The translations under genes were made by a program, and so were the position numbers. Positions 10,163 to 21,931 of a stretch of 64,000 nt of DNA are shown in pieces. Numbering within the stretch: the stretch's first letter is position 1; every line of letters starts with the position of its first letter. Under the pieces are notes generated by a model. That model did not search any database and was not told where the DNA came from. It saw only the letters and a program-made list of their open reading frames with translations. Source of the stretch: Takakia lepidozioides (Eukaryota > Streptophyta > Takakiopsida > Takakiales > Takakiaceae); contig CM060732.1 in assembly GCA_030704615.1 (NCBI GenBank), positions 9,858,001 through 9,922,000 of the forward strand, written 5' to 3'.

Positions 10163-10388
10163 CCATCTGGGAAGGGAGTACGGCCCGGACATTTGATAGT
10201 TTTCTCCATGTCATTGCAATCAAGGCAATTGTCCGTCCTCACGTCGAGTTTTGGTGCAGTGGAATAGGTACATAAACTTTTCCTTGCTTGCCAACAAACA
10301 TATCAGGTATATGCCAGCCAGTGTCACACAGTGGGCTAGCCTCCGTTCAGACTGCACAATATAGAACGGGAGGCAGTTAGGCGAGTAC

Positions 10389-13031
10389 GTGAAAGTCACG
10401 CATCTGCCCTGCTACAGGTGGCTGGACTTGCCACCCGATGTCATTCCTGACAAAGAAGTGGATTTGTACAAGAAGTACACGAAGAACGAGCTACCCGCAC
10501 CCACACACATGGAGCCATTGATAGAGGAAGGTGTCGAGGAGGCTGCAGTCATTGTTGCCGCACACCTTGAGCAAGCCAATACAGCTCTGCAAGAAGCGGT
10601 GGGCAAGAAGAAACCCAGGAAAATGAAACAGAAACAGAAGAAGACAGCCACCACAGGACAGGAAACCCCCCCCCCCCCACCGGCACAAGGCCTGCAGGCA
10701 ACACAGGTGTGGAGGGTGTGGATGAGACAGATGGTGCTCACACGAATGACAACCCATTGGCATTTACTAAAGCCCTACAGAACTTCCAGTTTGAGCGAAG
10801 GAATCGATCTACTCAAAACCCATGGGCAAACACAAGTGACGGGAGGGGCATGCAGCTGGCAACCGTCCTGCTTTACGAGGCGCTCTCTTTGCGAGAAGGG
10901 GTACCAAACACAGACGTAGCTTGCCTCAAGTGCGATTGATTCCAGCTTGTCATCCGCAGGTTGGCATCCAAAGGAACAACGAGTACGTGGCCAGAGCCGA
11001 GAGGAGAAATCAACGCGTTTCTGGAGAGGCACCGCTCCCCCGAGCCTTTCCACTCTATGCGTAGGGGTGGCACGGTCTCTAAAGCGGGGGAAGACCTTGT
11101 TATGGTGGATCTCCCTGATGGACAGTCTATGAGAGGATATGGCAGAGAAGACATTGTACCGGCTTGGAATGCAAATACAAAGGATTCGGTCCCGCATGCA
11201 CTTGCACTGGCATCATCCTTGCTTAAGGACGATGGCTGCCTTGTGATTTTCTGCAAGGGCGATGCAAAGATAGAGGTTGAAATTCAAAGATGTGTGGGCC
11301 CAGCGGGGCCCTTCAAAGTTATCAAGAGAAAGTGGACTTGCCTCAATCAGCTACCACTTCAATATGGAGAAGCAGGGCAGCCACAAGTAAGTTCAAACTT
11401 CTTAAACTACTTAAATTGATTGCTCCCCACCTTGAATTATTCCTCACCGCCCACTGTACCTTCCTTGACATTTTCTTGAAAATGCATCTAATAGTCGTCA
11501 AATATCCTTGTAGTCGGTATGGATTGTCTACAGAGATATAGTCGGTGCCGACTATGTTTCGGGGTTGCCTACTGTCGTTTCATAGTCGGAACAGACTATG
11601 TCTCAGTGGGGCCCACCTTTCGATTCATAGTCGGCACCGACTATGAGGAGGGTATGTCATGTTGGTTAGTCATTGTAGGCCGGGATTGTGGGATTGATAG
11701 TCAGTGCCAACTATACCAAAGGTGGGGGGTTTGACAGTTGTAGTCGGTAACGATTATTACAACGCATTTTAGAAGTGGGGAGCTGGAAAGTGCATTGTGT
11801 GTCTTGAAATATAGCCTGTACAGAATATTGCAGGTCTTCTCTTGTAGAATATCGATCTCACGGGGTTCCTGCTGTAATCTGAACTGGCGGACTGTAATTT
11901 TCTATGCATTTTGCCTACTGAGAAGCATGGACGCCAATTTCAATTTGCGGGAGATAGCTGCAAAGCTTGACACCGACCACAACTGCGTCACTGAGGATGT
12001 GGTGAGGAACATGGTCAGAGAGGATAGACTCCACAAACGACAAGATGGCACCTTCTTCCGCTGGGCTCGTGAGAAAAGCCCAAGGTTCATGCAAACCTTC
12101 ATGGAGATGTGTTCACCAAAAGGGGGATCAATAGTCGATCTGACAGCGAGATGCGGGTCCTCCATGGTGGCTGCAACAATTTGCGAAAGACATCTGCTCA
12201 CGTTGGAAGGGGACGACGAGCTACTGCGAGAGAGGTTAGGAGAATTGCAGCGGCAGGCACCTGCGGCCAACGTTGTCACTAACACACCTGCCAACACCGA
12301 CTGGTTGAACGACGACAAGGATGACATTCAGATTCACGTACAATTGCTGGAGTGAGTAAGTTCAACTTCTATGTAAGTGTATTCATTTTTAGCATGTTCT
12401 GCATGTTCCCATTTCCCCAAATCATCCTTCTTGCAAAATATGATATAATATGTTCTGTCGTAATTGCAGTTACGAGCCGCCCTTGCAAATTGCGAAGCGT
12501 CCCGCTGAGGCCATCATGGGGATTCCAGGGTCTTCCATGGATTTCGGGAGGGAGGACGTTGGTAGGGAGAAGAGGTTCAAAGTGGAGGAATGGGTTGTTG
12601 CACTAACGACTCTGGAAAAATGGTACGACCTGCCTCCCTATGCGGCAGCAACAGCCCTGGCTCAGGCGGAGCAACCGTGGACAGGAATGTCTTAGCAGGC
12701 ACAATGGCCAACACAGGTGAGGGCTGCTACACAATTTGCAACGGTACAGAACTATTTTGACAATTCTGCAGAAGAGGGCTCTGAAAGCGAGGATCCAACC
12801 ACCGAGGAAGGCTTCGAGGAAGAGTGTGTTGACGAGGGCGTTGGTGAGGAGAGGACTCTTGGCCCAAAGATTTGTTTAAGACTTGGCCTTGACTTGCTCT
12901 CGGGTCCTTCTCCCGTAACAATAGTTTCTGGGGTGTTGCAGGACATAGCGTCAGAGTATGGTGAGGACCCTGGTAGTCCGAATGTTAGCATTTGCTTTTC
13001 TTGGAATGCAGACACAAAGGGGATTATCTGA
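10389..13031 (+). pseudogene. multi-exon gene with N4/N6 DNA-methyltransferase-like fold, damaged
   Basis: Exon-like blocks on one strand: 10389-10670 (basic, Lys-rich, ending in a run of Cs that shifts the frame); 10709-11386, ending at a GTAAGT donor; about 11929-12351, ending at a GTGAGT donor; and 12470-12695, after an AG acceptor at 12468-12469, with an acidic continuation to 13031. Block 2 contains LVMVDLPDGQS, in the place of the DPPY motif IV, then ALASSLLKDDGCLVIF. Block 3 contains CSPKGGSIVDLTARCGSSM and a following LEGD, which looks like motif I of a beta-class (motif IV before motif I) amino-methyltransferase. The frame is broken by TGA at 10937 and TAG at 12693. The intron 11387-11928 holds palindrome family 2 copies. 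The family call rests on motif order only. DLPD in place of DPPY makes activity doubtful. Confidence 0.45.
11537..11758 (+). repeat. palindrome family 2, cluster III, inside an intron
   Basis: Five copies lie at 11537-11556, 11581-11600, 11626-11645, 11696-11715 and 11739-11758, spaced 24 to 51 bases apart, preceded by half copies at about 11490 and 11511. The copy at 11626 is CATAGTCGGCACCGACTATG, almost a perfect palindrome. All lie in the intron of the methyltransferase-like gene and in the same orientation as the other clusters. Confidence 0.9.
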
Positions 13032-13563
13032 TGAGCTGAATCATGTGGAATATATCGTCCAGTGATATGGGTGTAATTGAATGTTGCGCATAATTTTATT
13101 CCAATGTGGTTGTTCAGACTTTTTAAATGATCTTCACATCCTCTCCATCCTCCAACCCTTCACATTCCCCTGGTTTGGAATTGCTGGAGTGCTGAGCCTG
13201 GTCTGCTGAAGCCATAAAGTACCTCGGACAAATATCCAAATGAATCAAGTCACTAGTCTGCTCATTGATGTCATGACCGTTGATGACATGACAGCAGCAA
13301 TGCCCAAATATTTTACTTTCCATGTGCACACTCCTTCCCTCACAGACAATCACTCTTCATCTATGTCCATTTCAAGAACAAGTAGCTTTGAACTATGTAG
13401 TTATAAGCACAACAGTTCAATAGACTGTTGTGCTTGTCACAAATTAAGGCAATACAAAAATGTGGTCCAGAAAGAGGCAATGCATACACCGTTTCCTTCA
13501 ACCTCCCCCATCTTCCTGGGTTATGTGACAATTTTATACAGGTCTAGTTTTGACTGGGGATGA
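13032..13563. other. non-coding, nothing recognised
   Basis: Short open frames occur on both strands without family features. Some of it may be the 3' end of the upstream gene. Confidence 0.4.
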
Positions 13564-13743
13564 TATAGTCGGTGGCGACCATAACACCCAACATTGCCGT
13601 ACGGACTTGCCAATTATGAAAGTGGTGCTATAGTCGGTGGCGACTACAACAACTCATCTGCATGCCACGGTCATAGGCGTTCCACCTCCTATTTCCGTGG
13701 ACTGTTACCAAGATGCATTAAGTCGGCAATTTTGATTGCCGAC
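13564..13743 (+). repeat. palindrome family 2, cluster IV
   Basis: Two copies, 13564-13583 and 13629-13648, share the core TATAGTCGGTGGCGAC. They are followed at 13722-13743 by a different hairpin with arms GTCGGCAA and TTGCCGAC around TTTTGA. Confidence 0.85.
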
Positions 13744-13794
13744 CTCCACCTTCGATTATGTTCGGTGTAGGTTCGGGCGAGGGTGGGGAACCTC

Positions 13795-13939
13795 TGCTCA
13801 TGCTCATGCGCTCACCGCTCATGCTCATGGATTTGCAACCCCCGACTTCGGCTTCAAAATCCAACATAGGCCAGGTATGAAGCACGGTAATGTAGATGCA
13901 TTGAGCAGATTTCCAGTACACAGCAAATATGACGAGTGA
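13795..13939 (+). pseudogene. gypsy RNase H C-terminal fragment behind a GCTCAT run
   Basis: A GCTCATG/GCTCACC repeat run (13795-13831) passes directly into a coding remnant at about 13840-13939 that reads FGFKIQHRPGMKHGNVDALS, the conserved end of the Ty3/gypsy RNase H domain. Nothing else of the element is present on either side. Confidence 0.75.
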
Positions 13940-14435
13940 TCTTGAAATCTTCACCACTAATTGTAGCAAGGCAGATGAAGAGGGAAGGATAATAATTGAC
14001 ACTCATCTGGAATTGGAGTAGTCGTTTTGTGGTTGCTCATTCGCCCCTCTCGCACCCTTTCCATCTCCACTCTTCGCCCCATCTCTGTTTTTCTTATGCT
14101 GCAACCTGAGAGCTGTGAGGAAGTTCCTGCACCAGAGAAGAGACGTTGTCGCAAGCTCCGCAAGTTGTACTTCGGACCTAGACCAATGCCAAAGGGGAAG
14201 AAGCAAATGCATCTTCAGGAGGAGATGGTCATCGCGCAGCAGCAGGCACCAAGTTTCGGCAACTTAGGGACATGTATTTGTGTGACTAGAACAGGTTCTT
14301 CAATTTCTGTAATGTGGTTTTTCTTTTCATTTGTTATTATGGTACATCTCGTGAGCCATTGGATGTAGATCAAACGATTCAGTTGAGTGAACTGTCTTTT
14401 AGGCAAAACCTTCTCTTCGATGTACTTATCCAGGC
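13940..14435. other. unassigned; possible short exon at 14100-14270
   Basis: Between 14100 and 14270 a plus-strand frame encodes a basic segment rich in Lys, Arg and Gln, following a Glu-rich start. I cannot assign a family. The remainder up to the APC8 homology shows nothing. Confidence 0.3.
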
Positions 14436-15153
14436 ATGGACACCTACTCCAACATTCTGTACGTGAAGGAGTGTTTTGCGGCACTTAGCCACCTGGCACA
14501 CAAATCTGTACTCACAGACAACTACAGACCTAAAACCTGTTGCATCATTGGAAACTACTACAGAAAGCGCAGCATGAGAAGGCCGTCCTCTACTTCCAAG
14601 CGTGCTCTGAGACTCAACCGCAAATATCTCCCTACATGGACGATTATGGGCCATGAATATGTAGAGATGAAAAACACGCCAGCTGCAATTGACGCGTATC
14701 GACGGGCTGTGGATATTAACCCCGGGGAGTATCGAGCCTGGTATGGGCTTGGGCAGACATATGAAATATTATTGATGCCCTATTATGCTCTCTACTATTA
14801 TCGGCAAGCAACCTAGTTAAATGATGCCCGGATGTGGTGTGCTATGGGACAATGCCATGAAAATGAGCAACTGCAGATGCATGATTCTGCAATTCGATGT
14901 TACAGACGGGCAGTAAGTAACAATGACAGAGAGGGTATTGCTCTCCATAAGCTGGCAAAATTGCACGAGAGCTTAGGACAGGCTGAGCAGGCTGCATTCT
15001 ACTACAGGAAAAACTTGGAGAGGATGGAAGCTGATCAGAATGAAGGCCAAGATATTGTAGACGCACTGCTTTTCTTGGGAAATTATTGCAAGAACAAGGG
15101 CTCCCTGGATGAGGCTGAGATCTTCTGCACACGATCTGGATTATGGTGGCCCT
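14436..15153 (+). pseudogene. anaphase-promoting complex subunit 8 (CDC23) retro-pseudogene fragment
   Basis: The translation follows the tetratricopeptide region of APC8/CDC23, a scaffold subunit of the nuclear ubiquitin ligase that drives mitotic exit. Recognisable blocks are [60 protein letters not shown] and MWCAMGQC. About 720 bases run without any intron, suggesting a retrotransposed copy, or one long exon. It is broken: two compensating frameshifts near 14565 and 14605 replace the expected [10 protein letters not shown] segment, a TAG lies at 14814-14816, and a further frameshift near 15130 precedes the end. Both the N-terminus and the C-terminus of the protein are missing. It abuts a CT microsatellite and a LINE. 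Confidence 0.8.
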
Positions 15154-15184
15154 GTAAGCTCTCTCTCTCTCTCTCTCCCTCTCT
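15154..15184. repeat. (CT)n microsatellite at the APC8-LINE junction
   Basis: A CTCTCT tract separates the last APC8-like codons from the first LINE reverse-transcriptase codons. A similar tract lies at 17565-17580, just before the second LINE copy. Confidence 0.8.
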
Positions 15185-17291
15185 GGAAGACTGAAATGAT
15201 CCCCTTTCGCTGGCGACAGGGGGTCATTGTCAATCTATACAAGAAGGGTGACAAAGAAGAATCGGGGAACTACCGTGGCATCACGCTCCTCAATGCTGTT
15301 GGCAAGACATTCTGCAGAGTTATAAGTACTCGTCTCAAGGTTGATCTGGAGTCTAGAGGTTGTTTCCATGAAGGCCAAGCTGGCTTTCGGCAAAACAGGG
15401 GCTGTGTGGATCATATCTTCACTCTAAGCCAGATTATCCAGGGAAGGAAAAAAGAAGGGAAACCCACTTATGTCTTTTTCCTGGATGTCAAAAAGGCTTA
15501 TGACACAGTGTGGAGAGATGGTTCTGCCTCTGGTCTTGTGGGATCAAGGGAAAGATGTGGAGAGTTGTCCACAACTTGTATGCTCACACCAAAAGCTGTG
15601 TCACTGTTAACGGACAGAAGTCCAACTTCTTTGACATAGACCAAGGTGTAGCTCAAGGATGTACTCTCTCCCCTCTGCTCTTCAATGTTTTCATCAATCA
15701 ACTCCTCGAGGATGTGGAGAGTGAGGGATTTGGGTTAAGGGTTGGTGATACCACCATACCAGCCCTTATGTTTGCGGATGACTTCGCAGGCATAGGGGAG
15801 ACTCCAACCAATCTCCAGGAGTTGATTGATTGCGCGAAGAGATACTTTGATCTTTGGGGGCTAGAGGCTAATGTCAGCAAATGTGCAGTGGTAGCATTCA
15901 ACGACAGAGGAGAGGGAGGAAGTAATCTTAAGTGGCAGTGGGGTAGCCAAGAGATCCCGGTCCTCCCTTCCTACACTTACCTGGGCGTTGAGTTCTCCTC
16001 CAATTGTAATTGGGATGCACATATCCGGAAAGTTGTTCAAACTGGCAAGGGCAAAGCTCTGGGGCTCACTAAATTTTTCCACTGCAGAGGGGTCAACTCT
16101 GAGGTTAAGAAAACCATGCTTTGTCGCGTTATTAGACCTGCCTTGGAGTACGGATCTGCTATATGGGTTGATAACTCCAACCAGGCTAAGTTTCTAGAAT
16201 CCATTCAAGTGGGGGTGCTTAAGGAGTATATGTCAGCATGCTCCAAAACAGCCAATGTGGCTGTTTGGGGTGAGTTTGGCATTCCATCCTTAAGCTCCCG
16301 ACGAGATGAATTCAAGGTCAGATGGTGGGGTCAGCTGCAACATATGCCCAACACCAGATATCCTAAGTTAATCGACTCTATATCTTGGAAACAGGACCGC
16401 CCTGTCAAACAGGCTGAGTCCTGGCAGAAGAGAGTAGAAGAGATCCTCAAGGACCTAGACCTGGATCCGCAAGTCTTGACCCTGCTGGATAAATTTGACT
16501 TAGAGGCTGTAGTGTCCTCAGCCATGTTTGTTGCCATGAGATTCTCTGATGAAAATGAAGTTAGGCAGAAAACTTCCCTGAACTTGTTTCCAGTCTGTGA
16601 CACGGGGGAGGACATCTTGGATGACCTCAAGGGTCTAACCACTCTCGGCACTAGACTGAAATTTAAACTTGGGGCAGGAAGCCTACCTTTGAACAGCAAA
16701 CAGAAGCAGAGAGGAAAGGGAGAGTGCAATTGCCCGTTGTGTGGGCAATCTGAAGACAGTATTCATTTTCTGATACACTGTCCGGGGTTCTCTCACCAAA
16801 AAGACGCTCTCTTCAAATCTATTAAGGGAATTGTGCTTGTACCCCTGTTTACCAACTTTGAAAGTCTCGAGGCTGAGCCAAAAGCCCAGGCCCTCTTGAG
16901 GCCTAGTTTTTGGGCAAATCACACACATCAGATTGATGCTTGTGTGAAGGGATTTCTAGAGGATATCTGGAGAACCCGGATTAATTCTATATATGGAGGT
17001 AAGTCTTACTACCAACGTCAGCCCCTGACAGAGATAGGTTATGTCCCTTTTGTTCCCGCTCAAACTGGTCATCAACCCAGCCTCACCATAAGAGAAACAA
17101 CGATAATTTATTGGTCATCACCCCAGCCTCACCACCAACAGCACGCTATAGAGTTGGCCGGCCACAATATTTCCGAACCAACCACCTATAAAAGCAAGCG
17201 CTCAAACCAAACTAGCATGGCGCATAGTCAATGGCCACAAGGCTACGGCAAACAACGTCTTATGAGTACAATCTCTCCCTCCCCAGAGTGA
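15185..17291 (+). pseudogene. LINE (non-LTR retrotransposon) ORF2, 5'-truncated copy 1
   Basis: This codes for the reverse transcriptase part of a non-LTR retrotransposon. From the start: PFRWRQGVIVNLYKKGDKEE, NYRGITLLNAVGK (RT block 1), GFRQNRGCVDHIF, FFLDVKKAYDTVW (block A), QGCTLSPLLFNVFI (block B), and the catalytic MFADDFAG near 15770-15790. Downstream are a connecting region and a C-terminal zinc-knuckle-like CNCPLCGQ...HFLIHC. A frameshift lies at about 15500-15520 between blocks A and B. The endonuclease is absent. Relative to copy 2 there is about 155 bp of extra sequence at roughly 17073-17228, including a GGTCATCA[AC]CCCAGCCTCACC duplication. The copies are otherwise very similar, so both are probably fairly young. 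Confidence 0.85.
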
Positions 17292-17582
17292 CGGGCATGC
17301 CATTTCTGTGGTTAGCATAGGGCTGTAAAATAAAACCAGTAAGCCTGCAACCAGGCTGTCAAGTTTGCATGGGAACAACAAATGCCTCTGTGAGCACCTT
17401 AATGGCAGTTGTGAGAAAATAAGTTCTAAATGTAGTTGAGCTGTGGGGATAAACTAAACCCTGGTGGGTGCAAACCCCACAGAAGGCTACGGGAGTGTTA
17501 GTTTCCTGTGGGGTCAATGGCTGTAAGGCTTTGACAAGCCACAGGGAAAGGCAAGAGTACATTCTCTCTCTCTCTTTCTTCT
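17292..17582. other. spacer between LINE copies
   Basis: No gene is recognised. A CT tract at the right edge precedes LINE copy 2. Confidence 0.4.
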
Positions 17583-20152
17583 TAAACTCAAGATAGCTGA
17601 GAGACGAGTCCTCTATACAGAGTGCTGCAACTTGAAAACCAACAAAGAATTGTGGGCTAGGTACTGCCAGATCCGCAAAGATATCAATCAGCTTGTAAGG
17701 TCCCAGAAGAAATTATACTGGGACAAGCTATACAGTGAAGAAACTCAAACCACCATGGTAGTAATGACAAGAGATTCTGGTTGGCCCTTCAATGTTTGTA
17801 CAAGCCGAAAAACTGTCAGCAAGTACAAGTGCTGAGGACTACTAAGGGTGCAGTGGTGACTTCAACGGTTGACATTGTCAAACCTTGGAAACCCACTACC
17901 GTATCCTTGGCAGAACTTCTAGGTCTAACAGTGAGGGGTCCTCTGAAGAATGGAAGGACACAGTTGGAAAAACTGTTCCTACGATTCAAGACAGCCCTGA
18001 CTGGAGTATATTTCAAAGGCTTACAACGCTCCCATTAGTTCTTCTGAGATTGTGGAAGCAATTGAGCATGTAAACGGATATAAAGCTGGTGGACCTGATG
18101 GCATAGTCAACGAGCTTATCAAGCACGGTGGCGATCCCATGATAGAGGCCCTAGTTCTTCTCTTTAACCTTATCTGGAAGATTGAAACGATCCCCTTTCG
18201 CTGGCGACAGGGGGTCACTGTTAATCTATACAAGAAGGGTGACAGAGAAGAACCGGGGAACTACCGAGGCATCACGCTCCTCAATGCTGTTTTGCAGAGT
18301 TATAAGTACTCGTCTCGAGGTTGATCTGGAATCTAGAGGTTGTTTCCACGAAGGCCAAGCTGCCTGTCGGCAAAACAAGGGCTGTGTGGATCATATCTTC
18401 ACTCTAAGCCAGATTGTCCAAGGAAGGAAAAAAGAAAGGAACCCCACTTTTGTTTTTTTCTTGGATGTCAAAAAGGCTTATGACAGTGTGGAGAGACGGT
18501 CTATGGCTCCGACTCTGGTTATGTGGGATCCAGGGAAAGATGTGGAGAGTTTAACTTGTATCCTCACACCAAAAGTTGTGTGACTGTTAATGGACAAAAG
18601 TCTAACTTCTTTGACATAGACCAAGGTGTAGCTCAAGGATGTACCCTCTCCCCTCTGCTCTTCAATGTTTTCATCCATCAACTCCTCGAGGATGTGGAAA
18701 GTGAGGGATTTGGGTTAAGGGTGGGTGATGCCACCATACCAGCCCGTATCTTTGTGGATGACTTCGCAGGCATAGGGGAGACTCCTTCCAACCTCCGGAG
18801 TTGATTGATTGCGCGAAGAGATATTTTGACCTTTGGGGGCTAGAGGCTAACGTCAGTAATGTGCAGTGGTGGCATTCAACGACTAAGGAGAGGGAGGAAG
18901 TGATCTGAAGTGGCAGTGGGGTAGCCAAGAGAGTCCTCCATTCCTACACATACCTGGGCGTTGAATTTTCCTCCAACTGTAATTGGGATGCTCAGAAAGT
19001 TGTTCAAACTGGCAAGCGCAAAGCGCTGGGTCTCACTAAATTTTTCCACTGCAGAGGGATCAACTCTGAGGTCAAGAAAACCATGCTTTGTCGCGTTATT
19101 AGACCTGCCTTGGAGTACGCATCTGCAATATGGGTTGATAACTCCAACCAGGCTAAGTCTCTAGAATCCATTCAAGTGGGGGTGCTTAAGGAGTGCATAT
19201 GAGCATGCTCCAATACAGCCAATGTGGCTGTTCGGGGTGAATTTGGCATCCCTTCCTTCAGCTCCCGACGAGATGAATTCAAGGTCAGATGGTGGGGTCA
19301 GCTGCAACCTATGCCCAACATCAGATATCCTAAGTTAATCGACTCTATATCTTGGAAAAGGATCGCCCTGTCAAATAGGCCAAGTCCTGGCAGAAGAGAG
19401 TAGAAGAGATTCTCAAGGATCTGAATCTTAATCCGCAAGTCTTGACCCTGCTGGATAAATGTGACTTAGAGGCTGTAGTGTCCAAAGCCACGTCTGTTAC
19501 CAGGAAATTGTCTGATGAAAATGAGGTTAGGCAGAAAACTTCCCTGAACTTGTTTCCACTCTGTGACATGGGTCTACCCACTCTCGGCACTAGACTGAAA
19601 TTTAAACTCAGGGCAGGAAGCCTACCTTTGAACAACAAACAGAAGCAGAGAGGAAAAGGAGAGTGCAATTGCTCGTTGTGTGGGCAACCTAAAGACAATA
19701 TTCATTTTCTGATTCACTGTCCGGGGTTCTCTCACCAGAGAGACGCTCTCCTCAAATCTATCAAGGGAATTGTGCATGTACCTCTATTTACCAACTTTGA
19801 AAGTCTCGAGGCTGAGCCAAAAGCCCAGGCCCTTTTGGGGCCTAGTTATTGGGCAAACCACACACAGCAGATTGATGCTTGTGTGAAGGGATTTCTAGAG
19901 GATATATGGAAAACCCAGATCAATGTTTTATTTCAAGGTAAGTCTTACTATCGACGTCAGCCCCTGACAAAGGTAGGTTCTGTCCCTTTGTGTTCCGCTC
20001 AAACTGGGTGCGGGGTCAATGGCCACAAGGCTACCGCAAACAGCGTCTTATCAGTACATTCTGTGTCTTCTACTTGGCATTGTGAGACCATTCATCCTGA
20101 AACTCCTCAAGCATTTGCATATTTCAAACTTAGAAAGATCAATGTTTGGTGA
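17583..20152 (+). pseudogene. LINE ORF2, degenerate copy 2
   Basis: The same family as copy 1, with a longer 5' part. From 17632 it encodes the region between endonuclease and reverse transcriptase (WARYCQIRKDINQLVRSQKK). The RT blocks follow at 18170-18800 with FVDDFAG in place of FADDFAG. A connecting region and the CNCSLCGQ zinc motif precede the 3' end near 20030. At least six frameshifts and stops break it, for example near 18300, 18500, 18805, 18860, 19200 and 19370. It is not functional. Confidence 0.85.
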
Positions 20153-21175
20153 AGAGATTTAAACAGTGGTTGCACCACTTCTTGTGGATGTTGAATATTC
20201 ATTTGTCATTTGGTTGTGGATGATGATAGTATCTGCCAGTATTCTCAAGCATTAGATTCTGAACTTTAATCTTGGATTCTTGGCTGAAAGTTTTGTTGGT
20301 GCAGGCCAATACTTTGAGAGATTCGGAGTGTGCAGCAACACGCATTAAATCCACCATCCATGGATCTTGAACTATTTACCCCCTGACCCTTCTTCCTCTT
20401 GATCCAATTTTAATCCAAAAGAGGGTAACAAGCCCTGAGGACTTGAGGCCGTTAAGTGGTAAGCTTTAGTAAGCTTTGCATTCTGTCAACTAGTTGTCCT
20501 CTCTATCATCCGGATGGGCTCTTCAAGAGCATATAGCAAGTCATTGTTACTGCAAGGAAAATAAAATTTTCCTCATTTCAGTCTTTTTGGTTACAAGTTA
20601 CAACCAATACTGATGGATCCTGTTGGTCAGCAGTGGTGCTCAAGTGGAGAAATCTAGATCCCAGCTACTACTATGCATACCCCTATGAGTTACCCTGTAC
20701 TCTCTTCGATTGTGTGGCAACCATTGGCCTGTTGAGTGGACTTGTCATTGAATATTAAGAATGCTAGAAATCCTTCTATCTAAGCTTCTGAGGTTGGACT
20801 CTCTAAAGCTGCACCCAAAGCTTTCTCCATTAAGAGCCCTGCCTTCCTGTCTCTCTCTTTTCCGAGGTTCATGACACTATCTTGGGATGGATGGATCTTG
20901 GGGTGGGTCTTTGCAACCCTGATTGCAGTAGTGGCCCCGTCCTCCTGCCCTCTTATTGTACCATCTTTGCATGCGCCCAGTGTGGGTGCTACAGAAGCCT
21001 AACGCCCCATTACAGTGCAGCATGAAGAGCTGATAAGGCCCTGATCACACTGGTCTAAATTAATTTAGGTGAGTGCACCGCCGGCATTTAAGGAGCCTGT
21101 GGAATCTGAATCTGCAAACTGAGCTCTCAACACCCAGTGTCTAGCTAACTGCAGTAAGTATGGCAAGAGTTCTGT
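20153..21175. other. non-coding, nothing recognised
   Basis: About 1 kb upstream of the hAT pair. Open frames are short and no family could be recognised. No repeats were seen. Confidence 0.4.
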
Positions 21176-21183
21176 GTGCATAC
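21176..21183. repeat. target-site duplication GTGCATAC, copy 1
   Basis: The 8-bp sequence directly before the first hAT terminal repeat. Identical copies lie at 21689-21696 and 30345-30352. Confidence 0.9.
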
Positions 21184-21688
21184 CAGTGTTGGTCTGGTAT
21201 ATAGGTGAAGGACTGGTATAAAATATTGGTATATGCAGGGTATTAGATACCAGACCAGTCTGGTATCATTTGGGAGAATACTGGGTCATATACCAGACCA
21301 GGCTGGTATCAGTTTTTTCATACCAGCCTCAATACCAGTACTTCCCCGCCGTCTTCCTCATTTACTCTGGTATGTATACTATATTAATTTATGTGTATAT
21401 ATGCCTACATACTTGTACTTATGTATATTTATTTCTTTGTTTATATTGTATTTTTTTTCACTTGATACTTGCTAGTGATAAACTTGTAATTCAAGATGGC
21501 TTTGGAATGATACCAGAATTGATATCTCGTACCAGCTGATATTGTGGTCATGATACTCATACTCATACCAGTATGTAGAGAATTATACATCCACCATTAT
21601 ATAGACCAGACTGGTATAAATTTTTTGTGATACGTCTGGTACCAGGACCAGTCTGGTATGTCCTAACACTGATACCAGAACAACACTG
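21184..21688. mobile_element. non-autonomous hAT element (505 bp)
   Basis: The left terminal repeat is CAGTGTTGGTCTGGTAT and the right end, reverse complemented, is CAGTGTTGTTCTGGTAT, with one mismatch. CAGTGTTG is a typical hAT end. The 8-bp direct repeat GTGCATAC flanks both sides, the length hAT transposases make. The interior is AT-rich, has no coding capacity and is crowded near both ends with CTGGTAT and its reverse complement ATACCAG, which look like subterminal transposase-binding repeats. It abuts the large hAT element across a single shared GTGCATAC. Confidence 0.88.
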
Positions 21689-21696
21689 GTGCATAC
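21689..21696. repeat. shared target-site duplication GTGCATAC, copy 2
   Basis: One 8-bp copy serves as the right flank of the small hAT and the left flank of the large hAT. Confidence 0.9.
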
Positions 21697-21713
21697 CAGT
21701 GTTGGGCGGTTAC

Positions 21714-21905
21714 CCGCCTGGGCCCCGGGTAACCGCCGGTTCCGGTTTCGGTTATGTGGAACCGGACCGGAACCGGACCCGCCTGTGCAGAACCGGAACC
21801 GGAAATTGGGGATTGTGTGGGAACCGGAACCGGCGGTTCCAGCTACGACCACATGTGTGGGAACCGGGTTTGGGGTATAGGGTTCCGGTTCCGGTTCCGG
21901 TTCCA
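21714..21905. repeat. left subterminal GGTTCCGG repeats of the large hAT
   Basis: Dense copies of GGTTCCGG and GGAACCGG. The matching block at the other end is in inverted orientation. Confidence 0.85.
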
Positions 21906-21931
21906 CCCGTGGGCTGTAGCCCTAAGTGTCT

